DNA of 64,000 nucleotides, from NCBI GenBank assembly GCA_024742485.1, contig JANSYK010000001.1:1674001-1738000 (forward strand), given 5' to 3'. Shown in pieces: positions 8,418 to 15,835 of this stretch. The position numbers and the translations under genes are program-made. The notes beneath the pieces are model-generated. The model searched no databases, was not told the origin of the DNA, and saw only the letters and a list, made by a program, of their open reading frames with translations. The DNA comes from Alphaproteobacteria bacterium. Lineage in GTDB: Bacteria > Pseudomonadota > Alphaproteobacteria > Rhizobiales > Rhizobiaceae. Position 1 is the stretch's first letter. Each line of letters starts with the position of its first letter.

Positions 8418-9182
8418 ATGCAATCGCTGATCGGAAAAACCGCCATCGTGACCGGTGCAAGCTCGGGGATCGGACGCGCATCGGCATTGCTCTTCAGCAG
8501 GGAGGGCGCAAACCTTGTCGTGACGGCGCGCCGTCGGTCGGAACTGGATGATCTGGTCAGGGAAATTACCGCCGCAGGCGGCTCAGCTGTCGCCCTTGCC
8601 GGAAACGTGGTGGATGAAAACCACGCGCAATCACTGGTCGCGATGGCCGTTGACACGTTTGGCGGTCTGGATATCGCATTCAACAATGCCGGTACGCTTG
8701 GCGTGATGGGGCCGGTGGACACTGTCAGTCTGGATGGCTGGACGGAAACCATCTCAACGAATCTGACAAGTGCGTTTCTGGGCGCCAAATATCAGGTCCC
8801 GGCAATGACCGAGCGCGGCGGTGGATCGCTGATCTTCACCTCTACCTTTGTTGGACATACGGCAGGTATGCCCGGCATGAGTGCCTATGCAGCCAGCAAG
8901 GCGGGGCTGATCGGCCTGGTTCAGGTCCTGGCCGTGGAGCACGGACCATTGGGCATTCGAGCCAACGCGCTTCTGCCAGGCGGTACGGACACGCCGATGG
9001 GCCAAAGTGTTGCCAATTCTCCCGAGGCACTGGCCTTTGTTGAAGGGCTGCACGCCTTGAAGCGGATTGCCCGGCCGGACGAAATCGCCCGGACCGCACT
9101 GTATCTGGCGTCGGATGCATCAAGTTTCACCACGGGCGCGGCAATCGCAGTCGATGGCGGGGTGTCAATCAACAGAACCTGA
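8418..9182 (+). CDS. SDR family oxidoreductase
   Basis: Start ATG at 8418 has a GGAG ribosome site 8 nt upstream; an in-frame upstream extension begins inside the operator and lacks a ribosome site. The 254-residue protein is a classical short-chain dehydrogenase: cofactor loop TGASSGIG at 12-19, NNAG at 89-92, catalytic Y157 and K161 in YAASK, and a C-terminal AVDGG segment. The loop arginines after the second strand (TARRRSE) suggest NADP(H). The gene is divergent from the nucleoside operon and shares its operator region, so it may be co-regulated. Substrate unknown. Confidence 0.93.
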   Translation: MQSLIGKTAIVTGASSGIGRASALLFSREGANLVVTARRRSELDDLVREITAAGGSAVALAGNVVDENHAQSLVAMAVDTFGGLDIAFNNAGTLGVMGPVDTVSLDGWTETISTNLTSAFLGAKYQVPAMTERGGGSLIFTSTFVGHTAGMPGMSAYAASKAGLIGLVQVLAVEHGPLGIRANALLPGGTDTPMGQSVANSPEALAFVEGLHALKRIARPDEIARTALYLASDASSFTTGAAIAVDGGVSINRT

Positions 9183-9288
9183 GTCGATCCGCCGATACCG
9201 GGGCACAGATAAGGACTTGGCCGGCTTGGCGTGCGCTGTGGCTTATGGTAGGCCGCGCGCAAGTTCCCGGTCAAAGACGGAGTTGGGT

Positions 9289-9957
9289 GTGATTCCCTGG
9301 TCTCGCCTCGATACAGCAGAAATGCCAGGCGGCGGTGCGCTGCGCCTGATGCGGCGCGGCGACGAGTTCTCGATCATGCTGGGATCAAACGAGTTGATGA
9401 ACAGCCGGCTCAGCGGATCGGAGGAAGCGCTCGCAACACTGACCTGGGAACGGTTGGGCAACCGCCCGAAACCGACAATATTGATCGGTGGCCTTGGCAT
9501 GGGATTTACCGTTCGCGCCGCACTGAAAGTGTTGCCGGTGGATGCCCGCATCATTGTCGCGGAGCTGGTTCCGGCGGTTGTAACCTGGGCGCGCGGACCC
9601 ATGGCCGGGATTTTCGATCACAGTCTGGAGGATCCGCGCGTCCGTATCCATGAGGGTGATGTCGGACCGTTGATCGCCTCGCAGGACAAGACCTGTGATG
9701 CCATACTTCTTGATGTCGACAATGGCCCGGAGGGTCTGACCCGCAAGGCCAACGACGATATTTATGACGCTGCCGGCCTGCGGGCCGCGCACAGGGCATT
9801 GAAGCCCGGCGGCGTGCTGTCTGTCTGGTCCTCCGGCCCCGACCGTAACTTCACCCGGCGACTGAAACAGGCCGGGTTCAATGTGGAAGAAGTCAAGGTG
9901 CGGGCAAGCAGGAACAGGCGCGGCGCACGACATATTATCTGGCTGGCCGTGAAATGA
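9289..9957 (+). CDS. Spermidine synthase-like methyltransferase-fold protein
   Basis: I chose the GTG at 9289, with GGAG 6 nt upstream, giving 222 residues starting (M)IPWSRLDTAEMPGGG; a longer open frame overlaps the SDR gene. The protein has a Rossmann methyltransferase fold: ILIGGLGMGFT near residue 66 is the SAM-type glycine loop, VAELVPAVV follows as strand two, and AILLDVDNGPEG near residue 142 corresponds to the spermidine-synthase acidic motif. Short proteins of this type are annotated as spermidine synthase or spermine-synthase-like, but the putrescine-binding part is reduced. Polyamine synthesis is therefore unproven. Confidence 0.8.
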   Translation: MIPWSRLDTAEMPGGGALRLMRRGDEFSIMLGSNELMNSRLSGSEEALATLTWERLGNRPKPTILIGGLGMGFTVRAALKVLPVDARIIVAELVPAVVTWARGPMAGIFDHSLEDPRVRIHEGDVGPLIASQDKTCDAILLDVDNGPEGLTRKANDDIYDAAGLRAAHRALKPGGVLSVWSSGPDRNFTRRLKQAGFNVEEVKVRASRNRRGARHIIWLAVK

Positions 9958-9985
9958 CATCACCCGACGCCGCTGACCCATCCTG

Positions 9986-10351
9986 CTAGCGCTTGCGCTT
10001 GCGGGCCTTTCTTGCCGCGTAGCGCCGGTCGCGTTCCGCCTTGCGTTCGGCTTCCTTGGCAACTTCGATATCCGCCTGCCGTCTCAACTCGGCGGCACGC
10101 GCGGCCTCTTCAGCAGCAATGCGTTCGGCTTCCTCGGCTGCGCGGCGATCCGCCTCTTCCTGTTTCACGCGAATGCGCTCCTTGCGGCGCGCCTCCCGTG
10201 CATCCGCCTGGGCTTTCCGCTCGGCGCGCTTGGCAACCATTTCAGGATCGTCGGGTTTCGGCGCGGCCTTGAATTTCTTGAGCATCTGCAGCTTGGCGTC
10301 AGCCGCAGCCTTGCGGCGATCCTGCAGATCGCTTCCCTTCGCTTGCTTCAT
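9986..10351 (-). CDS. DUF6481 family basic coiled-coil protein
   Basis: This 121-residue protein is almost entirely charged and helical. From residue 40 onward it is rich in Arg, Lys, Glu and Ala (RKERIRVKQEEADRRAAEEAERIAAEE and similar), ending in ARKARKRKR. The composition and length match the alphaproteobacterial DUF6481 family as I remember it. No membrane segment or catalytic motif is visible. The function is unknown; a long single helix or RNA/ribosome binding through the basic tail is possible. The gene faces the spermidine-synthase-like gene, so the two converge. Confidence 0.7.
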   Translation of the reverse strand: MKQAKGSDLQDRRKAAADAKLQMLKKFKAAPKPDDPEMVAKRAERKAQADAREARRKERIRVKQEEADRRAAEEAERIAAEEAARAAELRRQADIEVAKEAERKAERDRRYAARKARKRKR

Positions 10352-10637
10352 AGAATATCAACTCGTCTCGGTATCGTTGTTTGACTGCCAGACATATCTG
10401 GGCCCATGGTGGAGCACCATTCTTTGTTGGCAGAGCAGTGATGGATAGAGCGTTTATCTAGACCATCGGCACGCCCAAAACAATGACCAAGAATGCCAAT
10501 CACAAGGCCAATGTGAGAGTTTTTTCATAACACCCCATGAGCGGCGTGGATTGGACGAATTCCGGTTGGATCGATTATGTTGCCTGTGGGAACAGCCGCC
10601 CTGGGGCCGGTTGCATGGAACACGTGGGAGTGGGAAA
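10352..10637. other. Intergenic region between divergent genes
   Basis: This 286-bp stretch separates the divergent DUF6481 gene and the secreted DUF4453-like gene, so it should contain both promoters. I see no convincing -35/-10 pair, no strong inverted repeat and no coding signal. The only notable element is the GGGAG/GGGAAAATG ribosome region at its right end. Confidence 0.5.
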
Positions 10638-11249
10638 ATGAAACCAAAGGCAAAATACAGGCATTGGCGGGGGCGTTGGATCGCCATTCTGGTGTGCCTT
10701 TCGACAATCCTGTTGACGGCAGCACCGGCAAAGGCCGTCGACGTCTGTCCCGATCTCTGGTTTTCGCGCAATGCGATTTTCAACGATGCCGGTTTTTGTT
10801 TCAATTCGACACTCGGCAAGGCCCTGTTCGACAACAGCGATTGCCACACGCGATCACCTGTGCTGCCACAAAGCCTGCAGGCAAAAATAACGCGCATCAA
10901 ACAATACGAGAAGAATTTCGGCTGCCGGGTCAACACGAAGCGAAGCACATTGGCCGTCGACAAACTCGCCATTCGGCTGCAGCTCTGGGACCATCCCGTC
11001 GCCGATGGGTTTCAATCCACCTGCATCGGCGTCATTCTAAACGGTCAGGTAACACTGTATGCGGCCAAGGACCCGGCCAGCCAGGTCATCGGCTTTTTCG
11101 AGGACGGCGACACCATTGATTTCTCCCACGAACCCGAGGGAGACTGGGATTTCGCCAGCGGTGTGTCACGCGATGGCGAGCAATTCGAGGTCCTCGGTTG
11201 GTATCGCGCCCCCGTGACACCGGAAACCTGCCGCGACTATGCCGGCTGA
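10638..11249 (+). CDS. Secreted DUF4453/YARHG-like protein
   Basis: The start at 10638 follows GGGAGTGGGAAA and yields 203 residues with a Sec signal peptide (MKPKAKYRHWRGRW basic region, hydrophobic WIAILVCLSTILLTAA, cleavage near APAKA). The mature protein opens with CPDLWFSRNAIFNDAGFCF, which resembles the YARHG/DUF4453 domain (conserved Trp-Phe-x-Arg-Asn and paired cysteines), followed by a C-terminal segment reminiscent of an SH3-like fold. Six or more cysteines suggest disulfides in the periplasm. Family assignment is from memory of the motif. Confidence 0.65.
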   Translation: MKPKAKYRHWRGRWIAILVCLSTILLTAAPAKAVDVCPDLWFSRNAIFNDAGFCFNSTLGKALFDNSDCHTRSPVLPQSLQAKITRIKQYEKNFGCRVNTKRSTLAVDKLAIRLQLWDHPVADGFQSTCIGVILNGQVTLYAAKDPASQVIGFFEDGDTIDFSHEPEGDWDFASGVSRDGEQFEVLGWYRAPVTPETCRDYAG

Positions 11250-11253
11250 CCGC

Positions 11254-11271
11254 GCCGATAGCGCGATCGGC
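11254..11271. terminator. Possible bidirectional hairpin between convergent genes
   Basis: GCCGAT (11254-11259) and ATCGGC (11266-11271) form a 6-bp stem with a 6-nt loop in the 33-bp gap between two convergent genes. There is no U-tract, so termination function is uncertain. Confidence 0.3.
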
Positions 11272-11282
11272 CGCCAATCCAG

Positions 11283-11588
11283 TCACGTATTCGTGCCATA
11301 GTGCTCGAAACCGATGACCTCGCTATCTTTGACCTGGCAATTGCCGGCTTCACGCACGGTGGGATCGTCCCAATAGATGTTCCAGAAAACGATCATTCGG
11401 TCATCATCCCAGATACCCGGAAAAACGCTGATCGCTGCATTGGGCAAATCCTTGAACGCAGGCACCTCAAACCAGAGATAATCGTGGCATGCTTTCAGCG
11501 CCTCGGTCATTTTCCGGTCAAAGGCATGAGAGGGAAAGGTTGATGCGGCAATAATGGCAAGCGCCAGAACAAGTCTCCTGATACACAT
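11283..11588 (-). CDS. Small secreted hypothetical protein
   Basis: A 101-residue protein starts with a clear signal peptide (MCIRRLVLALAIIAASTFPSHA, cleavage near residue 22). The mature part is about 79 residues, contains two cysteines and is rich in Trp/Tyr and acidic residues (YLWFEVPAF, VFWNIYWDD). I do not recognise the family. The gene is convergent with the preceding secreted protein and may belong to a similar class of periplasmic proteins. Confidence 0.6.
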   Translation of the reverse strand: MCIRRLVLALAIIAASTFPSHAFDRKMTEALKACHDYLWFEVPAFKDLPNAAISVFPGIWDDDRMIVFWNIYWDDPTVREAGNCQVKDSEVIGFEHYGTNT

Positions 11589-11692
11589 GACGATACTCCT
11601 TCACTTGCGGAACGGTGACGACCAGACCCTTATAGTATAATCGCCCCGTTCCCGCATGCGACGACATTTCGCCGGCAATGTCGCCAGCGACC

Positions 11693-12745
11693 CTATTGCC
11701 GATTACGTTGCTGCTTGATGCGCATGGCAGTGCTGGTCATCTTCCCGAAGGCACGCTGGCGGGCCCGCCGGTCGGCAATGCTCTCGCTGTTGTAACGCTC
11801 CTCGGCGGCCAGTTTGCGGTACCGCTTCAGCCGAGCAGGGTCGAGCTGCCCATCTGCGATTGCCGCAAGAACCGCGCAGCCCGGTTCCGATTCGTGGCCA
11901 CAGTCGGAGAACCGGCAGTTTTGCGCGAGTGCGACAATATCCTCAAACACCGCATCGATGCCCGAGGCGACATCAACCATCTGCAGTTCACGCATGCCGG
12001 GTGTGTCGAGCAGCCATCCGCCGGCGCTCAGGCGATGCAGCGCCCTGCCCGTCGTCGTGTGCCGGCCATGATCATCATCGGCCCGCGCCGCTTGTGTCGC
12101 CAGATCGGACCGGCCGGTCAATGTGTTGACCATGGTTGACTTGCCGACGCCGGACGAGCCGACCAACGCCACCGTCTGACCACGGCCGCACCAGGATTTG
12201 AGGTTCTCCAGCGCTGCCGGATCACGCGCATCCACCGCCTCCACCAGCAATCCGGGTGCCAGCGCCTCGGCCCTGCTGCGGTACTCCTCCGGCATGTCGC
12301 ACTCATCGGCCTTGGTCAGCACGATGATGGGCTGCACCTCGGTCTCCCGTGCAAGAGCCAGATAGCGCTCCAGTCGGGCCGGGTTGAAATCCTGGTTGCA
12401 CGACGACACGATGAACAGCGTGTCCACATTCGAGGCAATGAGTTGCACCGCCCGACCGGTTCCGGCGGACCGACGCTTGAAGACACTCTTCCGGTCCAGG
12501 ACACGCCTGATTCGACCATCTTCGCGGCTCAGCAAAAGCCAGTCGCCCACGGTTATGTCGGACAGGTCCGTCTGTCCGGATGGGGTCAGACGCTGGTTGC
12601 CGTCAATGGCGGACACGTCCAGTGCGCTTCGATGCACCGCTTGAACACGCACCGGCTGGTGGGTCTCCATTTCGGTCAGATCGAGTTGGGATTGAAAAAA
12701 GGCACTCCAGCCGAGATCGGCGAGTGTCATCTCTGTCTTTGTCAT
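11693..12745 (-). CDS. rsgA: Ribosome small subunit-dependent GTPase RsgA
   Basis: The 350-residue protein has the circularly permuted GTPase order typical of RsgA. An N-terminal OB-fold (about residues 30-105) is followed by G4 LTKAD near residue 143, G1 GSSGVGKST near residue 196 and G3 DTPGM near residue 246. A C-terminal zinc finger follows (CRFSDCGHESEPGC, spacing C-x5-C-x-H-x5-C). It helps late maturation of the 30S subunit. The length is normal for the family. A short upstream reading frame and hairpin lie between 12835 and 12919. Confidence 0.95.
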   Translation of the reverse strand: MTKTEMTLADLGWSAFFQSQLDLTEMETHQPVRVQAVHRSALDVSAIDGNQRLTPSGQTDLSDITVGDWLLLSREDGRIRRVLDRKSVFKRRSAGTGRAVQLIASNVDTLFIVSSCNQDFNPARLERYLALARETEVQPIIVLTKADECDMPEEYRSRAEALAPGLLVEAVDARDPAALENLKSWCGRGQTVALVGSSGVGKSTMVNTLTGRSDLATQAARADDDHGRHTTTGRALHRLSAGGWLLDTPGMRELQMVDVASGIDAVFEDIVALAQNCRFSDCGHESEPGCAVLAAIADGQLDPARLKRYRKLAAEERYNSESIADRRARQRAFGKMTSTAMRIKQQRNRQ

Positions 12746-12834
12746 TGTTCTCTCTTTGAAGGATAGACGCGGTTATGCCCGCCCCGCAAATGCGATGGCA
12801 GGTGGTTGGCCTATGACCGGTCGGGAGAAAACAG

Positions 12835-12855
12835 GGTGCCGAGACAGACGGCACC
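12835..12855 (-). terminator. Terminator-like hairpin upstream of rsgA
   Basis: GGTGCCG and CGGCACC form a 7-bp stem with a 7-nt loop. On the minus strand the 3' arm is followed by CTGTTTTC, a moderate U-tract. It lies 10 nt after the stop of a 17-codon reading frame and about 90 nt before rsgA, so it could be an attenuator or the end of a small transcript. Confidence 0.4.
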
Positions 12856-12865
12856 TTTAAGCCTG

Positions 12866-12919
12866 TCAGAGGAGGCGTGCGTCCACGCGGCCGGTCGGGA
12901 TGATCACATTGGCGTTCAT
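12866..12919 (-). CDS. Candidate 17-residue leader peptide upstream of rsgA
   Basis: An ATG at 12919 is preceded by GGAGG with a 9-nt spacer, one of the stronger ribosome sites in this neighbourhood, and encodes MNANVIIPTGRVDARLL. The frame closes 10 nt before a terminator-like hairpin. This layout is that of a leader peptide or a very small protein gene, but there is no run of a single amino acid that would point to classical attenuation. In-frame extension upstream to 13111 is possible but looks non-coding. Confidence 0.3.
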   Translation of the reverse strand: MNANVIIPTGRVDARLL

Positions 12920-13131
12920 GAAATTCGTCCTCCGACGGGTTGAAGTTGGCCGCAATATCGGTGTTGCGGTCACCAATTGCAAGAGCAACGGTTCCAATTT
13001 CCGACACCCTGTCGGCGCTGCCGAATTCCCGGTCAGGCGCATCGGCTGGTGTGGTGTCGATTGACCCGGCGGGATTATTGTCCATCTTATGATCTGTAAC
13101 CGAGCACACACGGAACGGGAGGCCCCTTGGA

Positions 13132-13764
13132 ATGAGTGACGATCAACCGGTCATCGAGGAACGCGAAAACGGACCCTTCGTGGTCAAGCAATTGACCGAT
13201 CTGAAACTGTCAGACGGCACAGCCGCGGAGTGCAAGCCGGTCATGGCATTGTGCCGGTGCGGCCAGTCGAACAACAAACCCTTTTGCGACGGAACCCACA
13301 AGGCGATCGGATTTGACAGCACCGGCGCGGACGTCTCGACCAAGGACCGGGTCAGCAGCTACGAAGGCGCCGATGTCACCGTATATTACAACAAGCTTCT
13401 GTGTTCACATGCGGGCGAATGTGCCCGCCGCGCCGGAAACGTGTTCAATCCCAATCAGCGACCGTGGATCCAGCCGGACAATGGTACGGTGGACGAGATC
13501 CGGGAGGTCGTTGAAGCCTGTCCGTCCGGTGCACTGCGTTGGAGCAAACCCGGCGGCGATTCAGAACTCCTTGCTGCTGAAAATGTCTCCATCACTGTCG
13601 AGAAAAACGGCCCCTATCGCGTCAGCAACATTGCGATAGCCGTGGACCAATGGGCACAGGGACAGTCGGAAAAGAAATATGTGTTGTGCCGCTGCGGCAA
13701 GTCCGGCAACAAGCCCTTCTGCGACGGGACCCATCTCGATGAAGGATGGAGCGACGAGGGTTAG
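13132..13764 (+). CDS. Double CDGSH iron-sulfur protein with central Fer4_19 domain
   Basis: The 210-residue protein has three iron-sulfur modules. The first CDGSH domain has C41, C43, C52 and H56 (CRCGQSNNKPFCDGTH), giving a [2Fe-2S] site with 3Cys-1His ligands. The middle segment, residues about 81-138, matches the divergent mono-cluster ferredoxin type, with C91, C97 and C130 visible. The second CDGSH domain ends the protein with C186, C188, C197 and H201. It is soluble, with no signal or membrane segment. Such proteins are thought to transfer or store electrons or clusters; the partner is unknown. It is monocistronic. Confidence 0.92.
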   Translation: MSDDQPVIEERENGPFVVKQLTDLKLSDGTAAECKPVMALCRCGQSNNKPFCDGTHKAIGFDSTGADVSTKDRVSSYEGADVTVYYNKLLCSHAGECARRAGNVFNPNQRPWIQPDNGTVDEIREVVEACPSGALRWSKPGGDSELLAAENVSITVEKNGPYRVSNIAIAVDQWAQGQSEKKYVLCRCGKSGNKPFCDGTHLDEGWSDEG

Positions 13765-13780
13765 AACGCAAACACCTCCT

Positions 13781-13849
13781 TGATTCTGTTTGTGAAGAGA
13801 TCGGTGATTATTTATTGAAAACAGCGAGATAAAACCACAAACAGAATCA
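13781..13849. repeat. 14-bp inverted repeat with 41-bp spacer
   Basis: TGATTCTGTTTGTG (13781-13794) is repeated in perfect inverse complement at 13836-13849. The spacer is AT-rich (13795-13835). It lies 17 bp after the CDGSH stop and upstream of the ABC-F gene. It could be a long-stem RNA structure in the 3' UTR or a paired protein-binding site. Confidence 0.55.
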
Positions 13850-13886
13850 GATTGTCAGCACTCTACGGATTGACGCACCCTCCCAT

Positions 13887-13915
13887 CCGGTGCCCGAACT
13901 TGAAGCGGGCACCGG
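13887..13915 (+). terminator. Strong hairpin upstream of ABC-F gene
   Basis: CCGGTGCCCG (13887-13896) and CGGGCACCGG (13906-13915) form a perfect 10-bp stem with a 9-nt loop. No long U-tract follows. It may terminate the CDGSH transcript or, because it lies about 105 nt before an ABC-F gene, act as an attenuator in its leader. Confidence 0.45.
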
Positions 13916-14020
13916 AATGATCTACATCCGGGCGATCCGCAACACTGACAGGACGGTGCATCATGGAACGCCAGTTGAACGCTTCAAACGACAAAGCATT
14001 CAACAGGAAAACGCGCATCC

Positions 14021-15613
14021 ATGTCCTCCTCCATCGCACTGAAAAACCTGTCCTGGGCGACACCTGACGGCCAACACCTCTTTACCGATCTCAATCTTTC
14101 ATTCGGTCCCGGTCGAACCGGCCTGATTGGCAATAACGGCACCGGCAAATCGACGCTCCTGAAACTCATCGACGGATCGCTATCTCCGTCCGGCGGATCG
14201 ATCAGTCGTGTCGGGCGCGTCGCCATGATGCGGCAATTGGCACAGATTGACGACAGCCAGACCCTTGCCGACATTTTCGGTATGCGCGATGCGCTGGCAT
14301 GCCTTGACCGGATCGAACGCGGCTCGCCAACGGACGATGATCTGGACAAAGCGGACTGGTCCCTCACGGCACGGTATCATGATACGCTGGCACAGGTTGC
14401 GCTGACCGCGATGGACCCGGACAGGCCGTTTACGGAACTGAGCGGCGGCGAAAAGACCCGGGCGCTCCTTGCCGCGCTTTTGTTCAGCGCTCCGGACGTC
14501 ATCCTGCTTGACGAGCCGACCAACAATCTTGACGAGGATGGCCGAGCTGCCATCGCAGACATCGTGACCGGCTGGCGCGGCCCGGCAATCATCGTCAGCC
14601 ACGACCGCAGCCTGCTGGAGCGGATGGATCACATTGTGGAGCTGACAAGTTTGGGCGCACAATCCTATGGCGGGAATTGGAGCGATTATTGCGCCCGCAA
14701 GGCAATCGACCTGCAGGCCACCGAACATCGGCGCGATGTGGCCGAGCAGACCGTTCGGGATATTGATCGACGGGCGCAGGCCCGGCAGGAGCAGAAACAG
14801 AAGCGCGATGCTGCCGGTAAACGCAAGCGAGCGCGTGGTGATCAACCGAAAATTCTGCTTGATGGGATGAAAGAGCGGGCCCAACGAACCTCATCGGCCA
14901 ATGCCCGCCTTGCCGATCGCCAGCGCCGGGTCGCGGCGCAGCAGGCGACTGACGCGCGCGCGCAAATCGAAACCCTGCAGCCACTGTCCATGTCGCTCAA
15001 CAGCAGCGGTCTTGCAAATGGCAAGACGATTGTCGACGTCAGGGAATTGACCGGCGGCCATCCCGGCACCGGTCCGATCATTCAGGATCTTTCACTCACC
15101 CTGACTGGTCCCGAACGGGTCGCGATCACCGGTGCGAACGGTGCGGGAAAGTCGACTTTGTTGCACCTGCTGTCAGGCCGGGTGCCTCCCATCTCGGGAT
15201 CCGCACGAATAAACGGACATGCCGTGATCCTCGACCAGCATATGGATCTGCTCGATCCGGCATTATCCATCCGCGACAATTTTCGACGTCTCAATCCGGA
15301 CGCCGATGAAAACGCTTGCCGTTCAGCGCTTGCCCGGTTTCAGTTTCGCGCCGATGCGGCATTGCAAGCGGTTGGTTCGCTCAGCGGTGGTGAAATGCTG
15401 CGTGCCGGTCTGGCAGCGGTTCTGGGTGGCCCACGACCACCACAATTGCTGATGCTGGACGAGCCGACCAATCACCTTGACCTGCGGTCCATCGAGGCGC
15501 TTGAAGCCGCACTGACAGCCTATGACGGCGCCCTGCTCGTCATCAGCCATGACGAAACCTTCCTGCAGAAAATCGGCATCGAACGGCGGATTCACCTTGA
15601 AGGGGATCGTTAA
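14021..15613 (+). CDS. ABC-F family ATPase
   Basis: This 530-residue soluble protein has two ABC domains on one chain and no membrane segments. Domain one has Walker A GNNGTGKST near residue 37, signature LSGGEKTRALLA and Walker B VILLDEPTNNLD. Domain two has GANGAGKST near residue 373, signature LSGGEMLRAGLA and LLMLDEPTNHLD. Between them (about residues 225-320) is a long, very basic helical linker (RRAQARQEQKQKRDAAGKRK region), typical of ABC-F proteins that bind the ribosomal E site. It may be a translation factor or antibiotic target-protection protein; the subgroup cannot be decided here. The start codon is inferred from family alignment of the first strand. Confidence 0.92.
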   Translation: MSSSIALKNLSWATPDGQHLFTDLNLSFGPGRTGLIGNNGTGKSTLLKLIDGSLSPSGGSISRVGRVAMMRQLAQIDDSQTLADIFGMRDALACLDRIERGSPTDDDLDKADWSLTARYHDTLAQVALTAMDPDRPFTELSGGEKTRALLAALLFSAPDVILLDEPTNNLDEDGRAAIADIVTGWRGPAIIVSHDRSLLERMDHIVELTSLGAQSYGGNWSDYCARKAIDLQATEHRRDVAEQTVRDIDRRAQARQEQKQKRDAAGKRKRARGDQPKILLDGMKERAQRTSSANARLADRQRRVAAQQATDARAQIETLQPLSMSLNSSGLANGKTIVDVRELTGGHPGTGPIIQDLSLTLTGPERVAITGANGAGKSTLLHLLSGRVPPISGSARINGHAVILDQHMDLLDPALSIRDNFRRLNPDADENACRSALARFQFRADAALQAVGSLSGGEMLRAGLAAVLGGPRPPQLLMLDEPTNHLDLRSIEALEAALTAYDGALLVISHDETFLQKIGIERRIHLEGDR

Positions 15614-15676
15614 CAAAGGCTCTGACGGGCCAGATCGGTTGCCACGTTTTTGATTGATCCAGCCTCAATAACCCAG

Positions 15677-15701
15677 CCATGGCGGGCGAAACCCGCCATG
15701 G
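15677..15701. terminator. Hairpin after the ABC-F gene
   Basis: CCATGGCGGG (15677-15686) and CCCGCCATGG (15692-15701) form a perfect 10-bp stem with loop CGAAA, 64 nt after the ABC-F stop. A weak T-rich segment (ATCATGTTTGG) follows. Probably the terminator of the ABC-F transcript. Confidence 0.5.
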
Positions 15702-15737
15702 GATCATGTTTGGCACAACGTGTGCTCAGCCAGCCTT

Positions 15738-15835
15738 GAGCAATTCAGGTTTTGACGGAATCGGCAAAGCCTGAATGCATCAACAAAATCAATGGCCGAC
15801 ACTGTTGTCACGTTTCTGACAAGACGTGAAACGGC
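15738..15835 (+). repeat. Mosaic intergenic repeat, copy 1
   Basis: About 98 bp, starting GAGCAATTCAGGTTTTGACG and ending GTGAAACGGCC, directly abutting the leuA stop codon (TAG at 15838-15836 on the minus strand). It contains two imperfect palindromic halves: ATTCAGG...CCTGAAT, and CGTTTC...GAAACG. Closely similar to the copies at 23668-23766 (inverted) and 37406-37504. Confidence 0.85.

Noticed and set aside
12603-13109. Minus-strand open frame overlapping rsgA and the upstream region
   Set aside because: Its second half overlaps rsgA in another frame, and the translation has mixed, low-complexity character with no ribosome site. Only the 17-codon frame at 12866-12919 was kept as a weak candidate.
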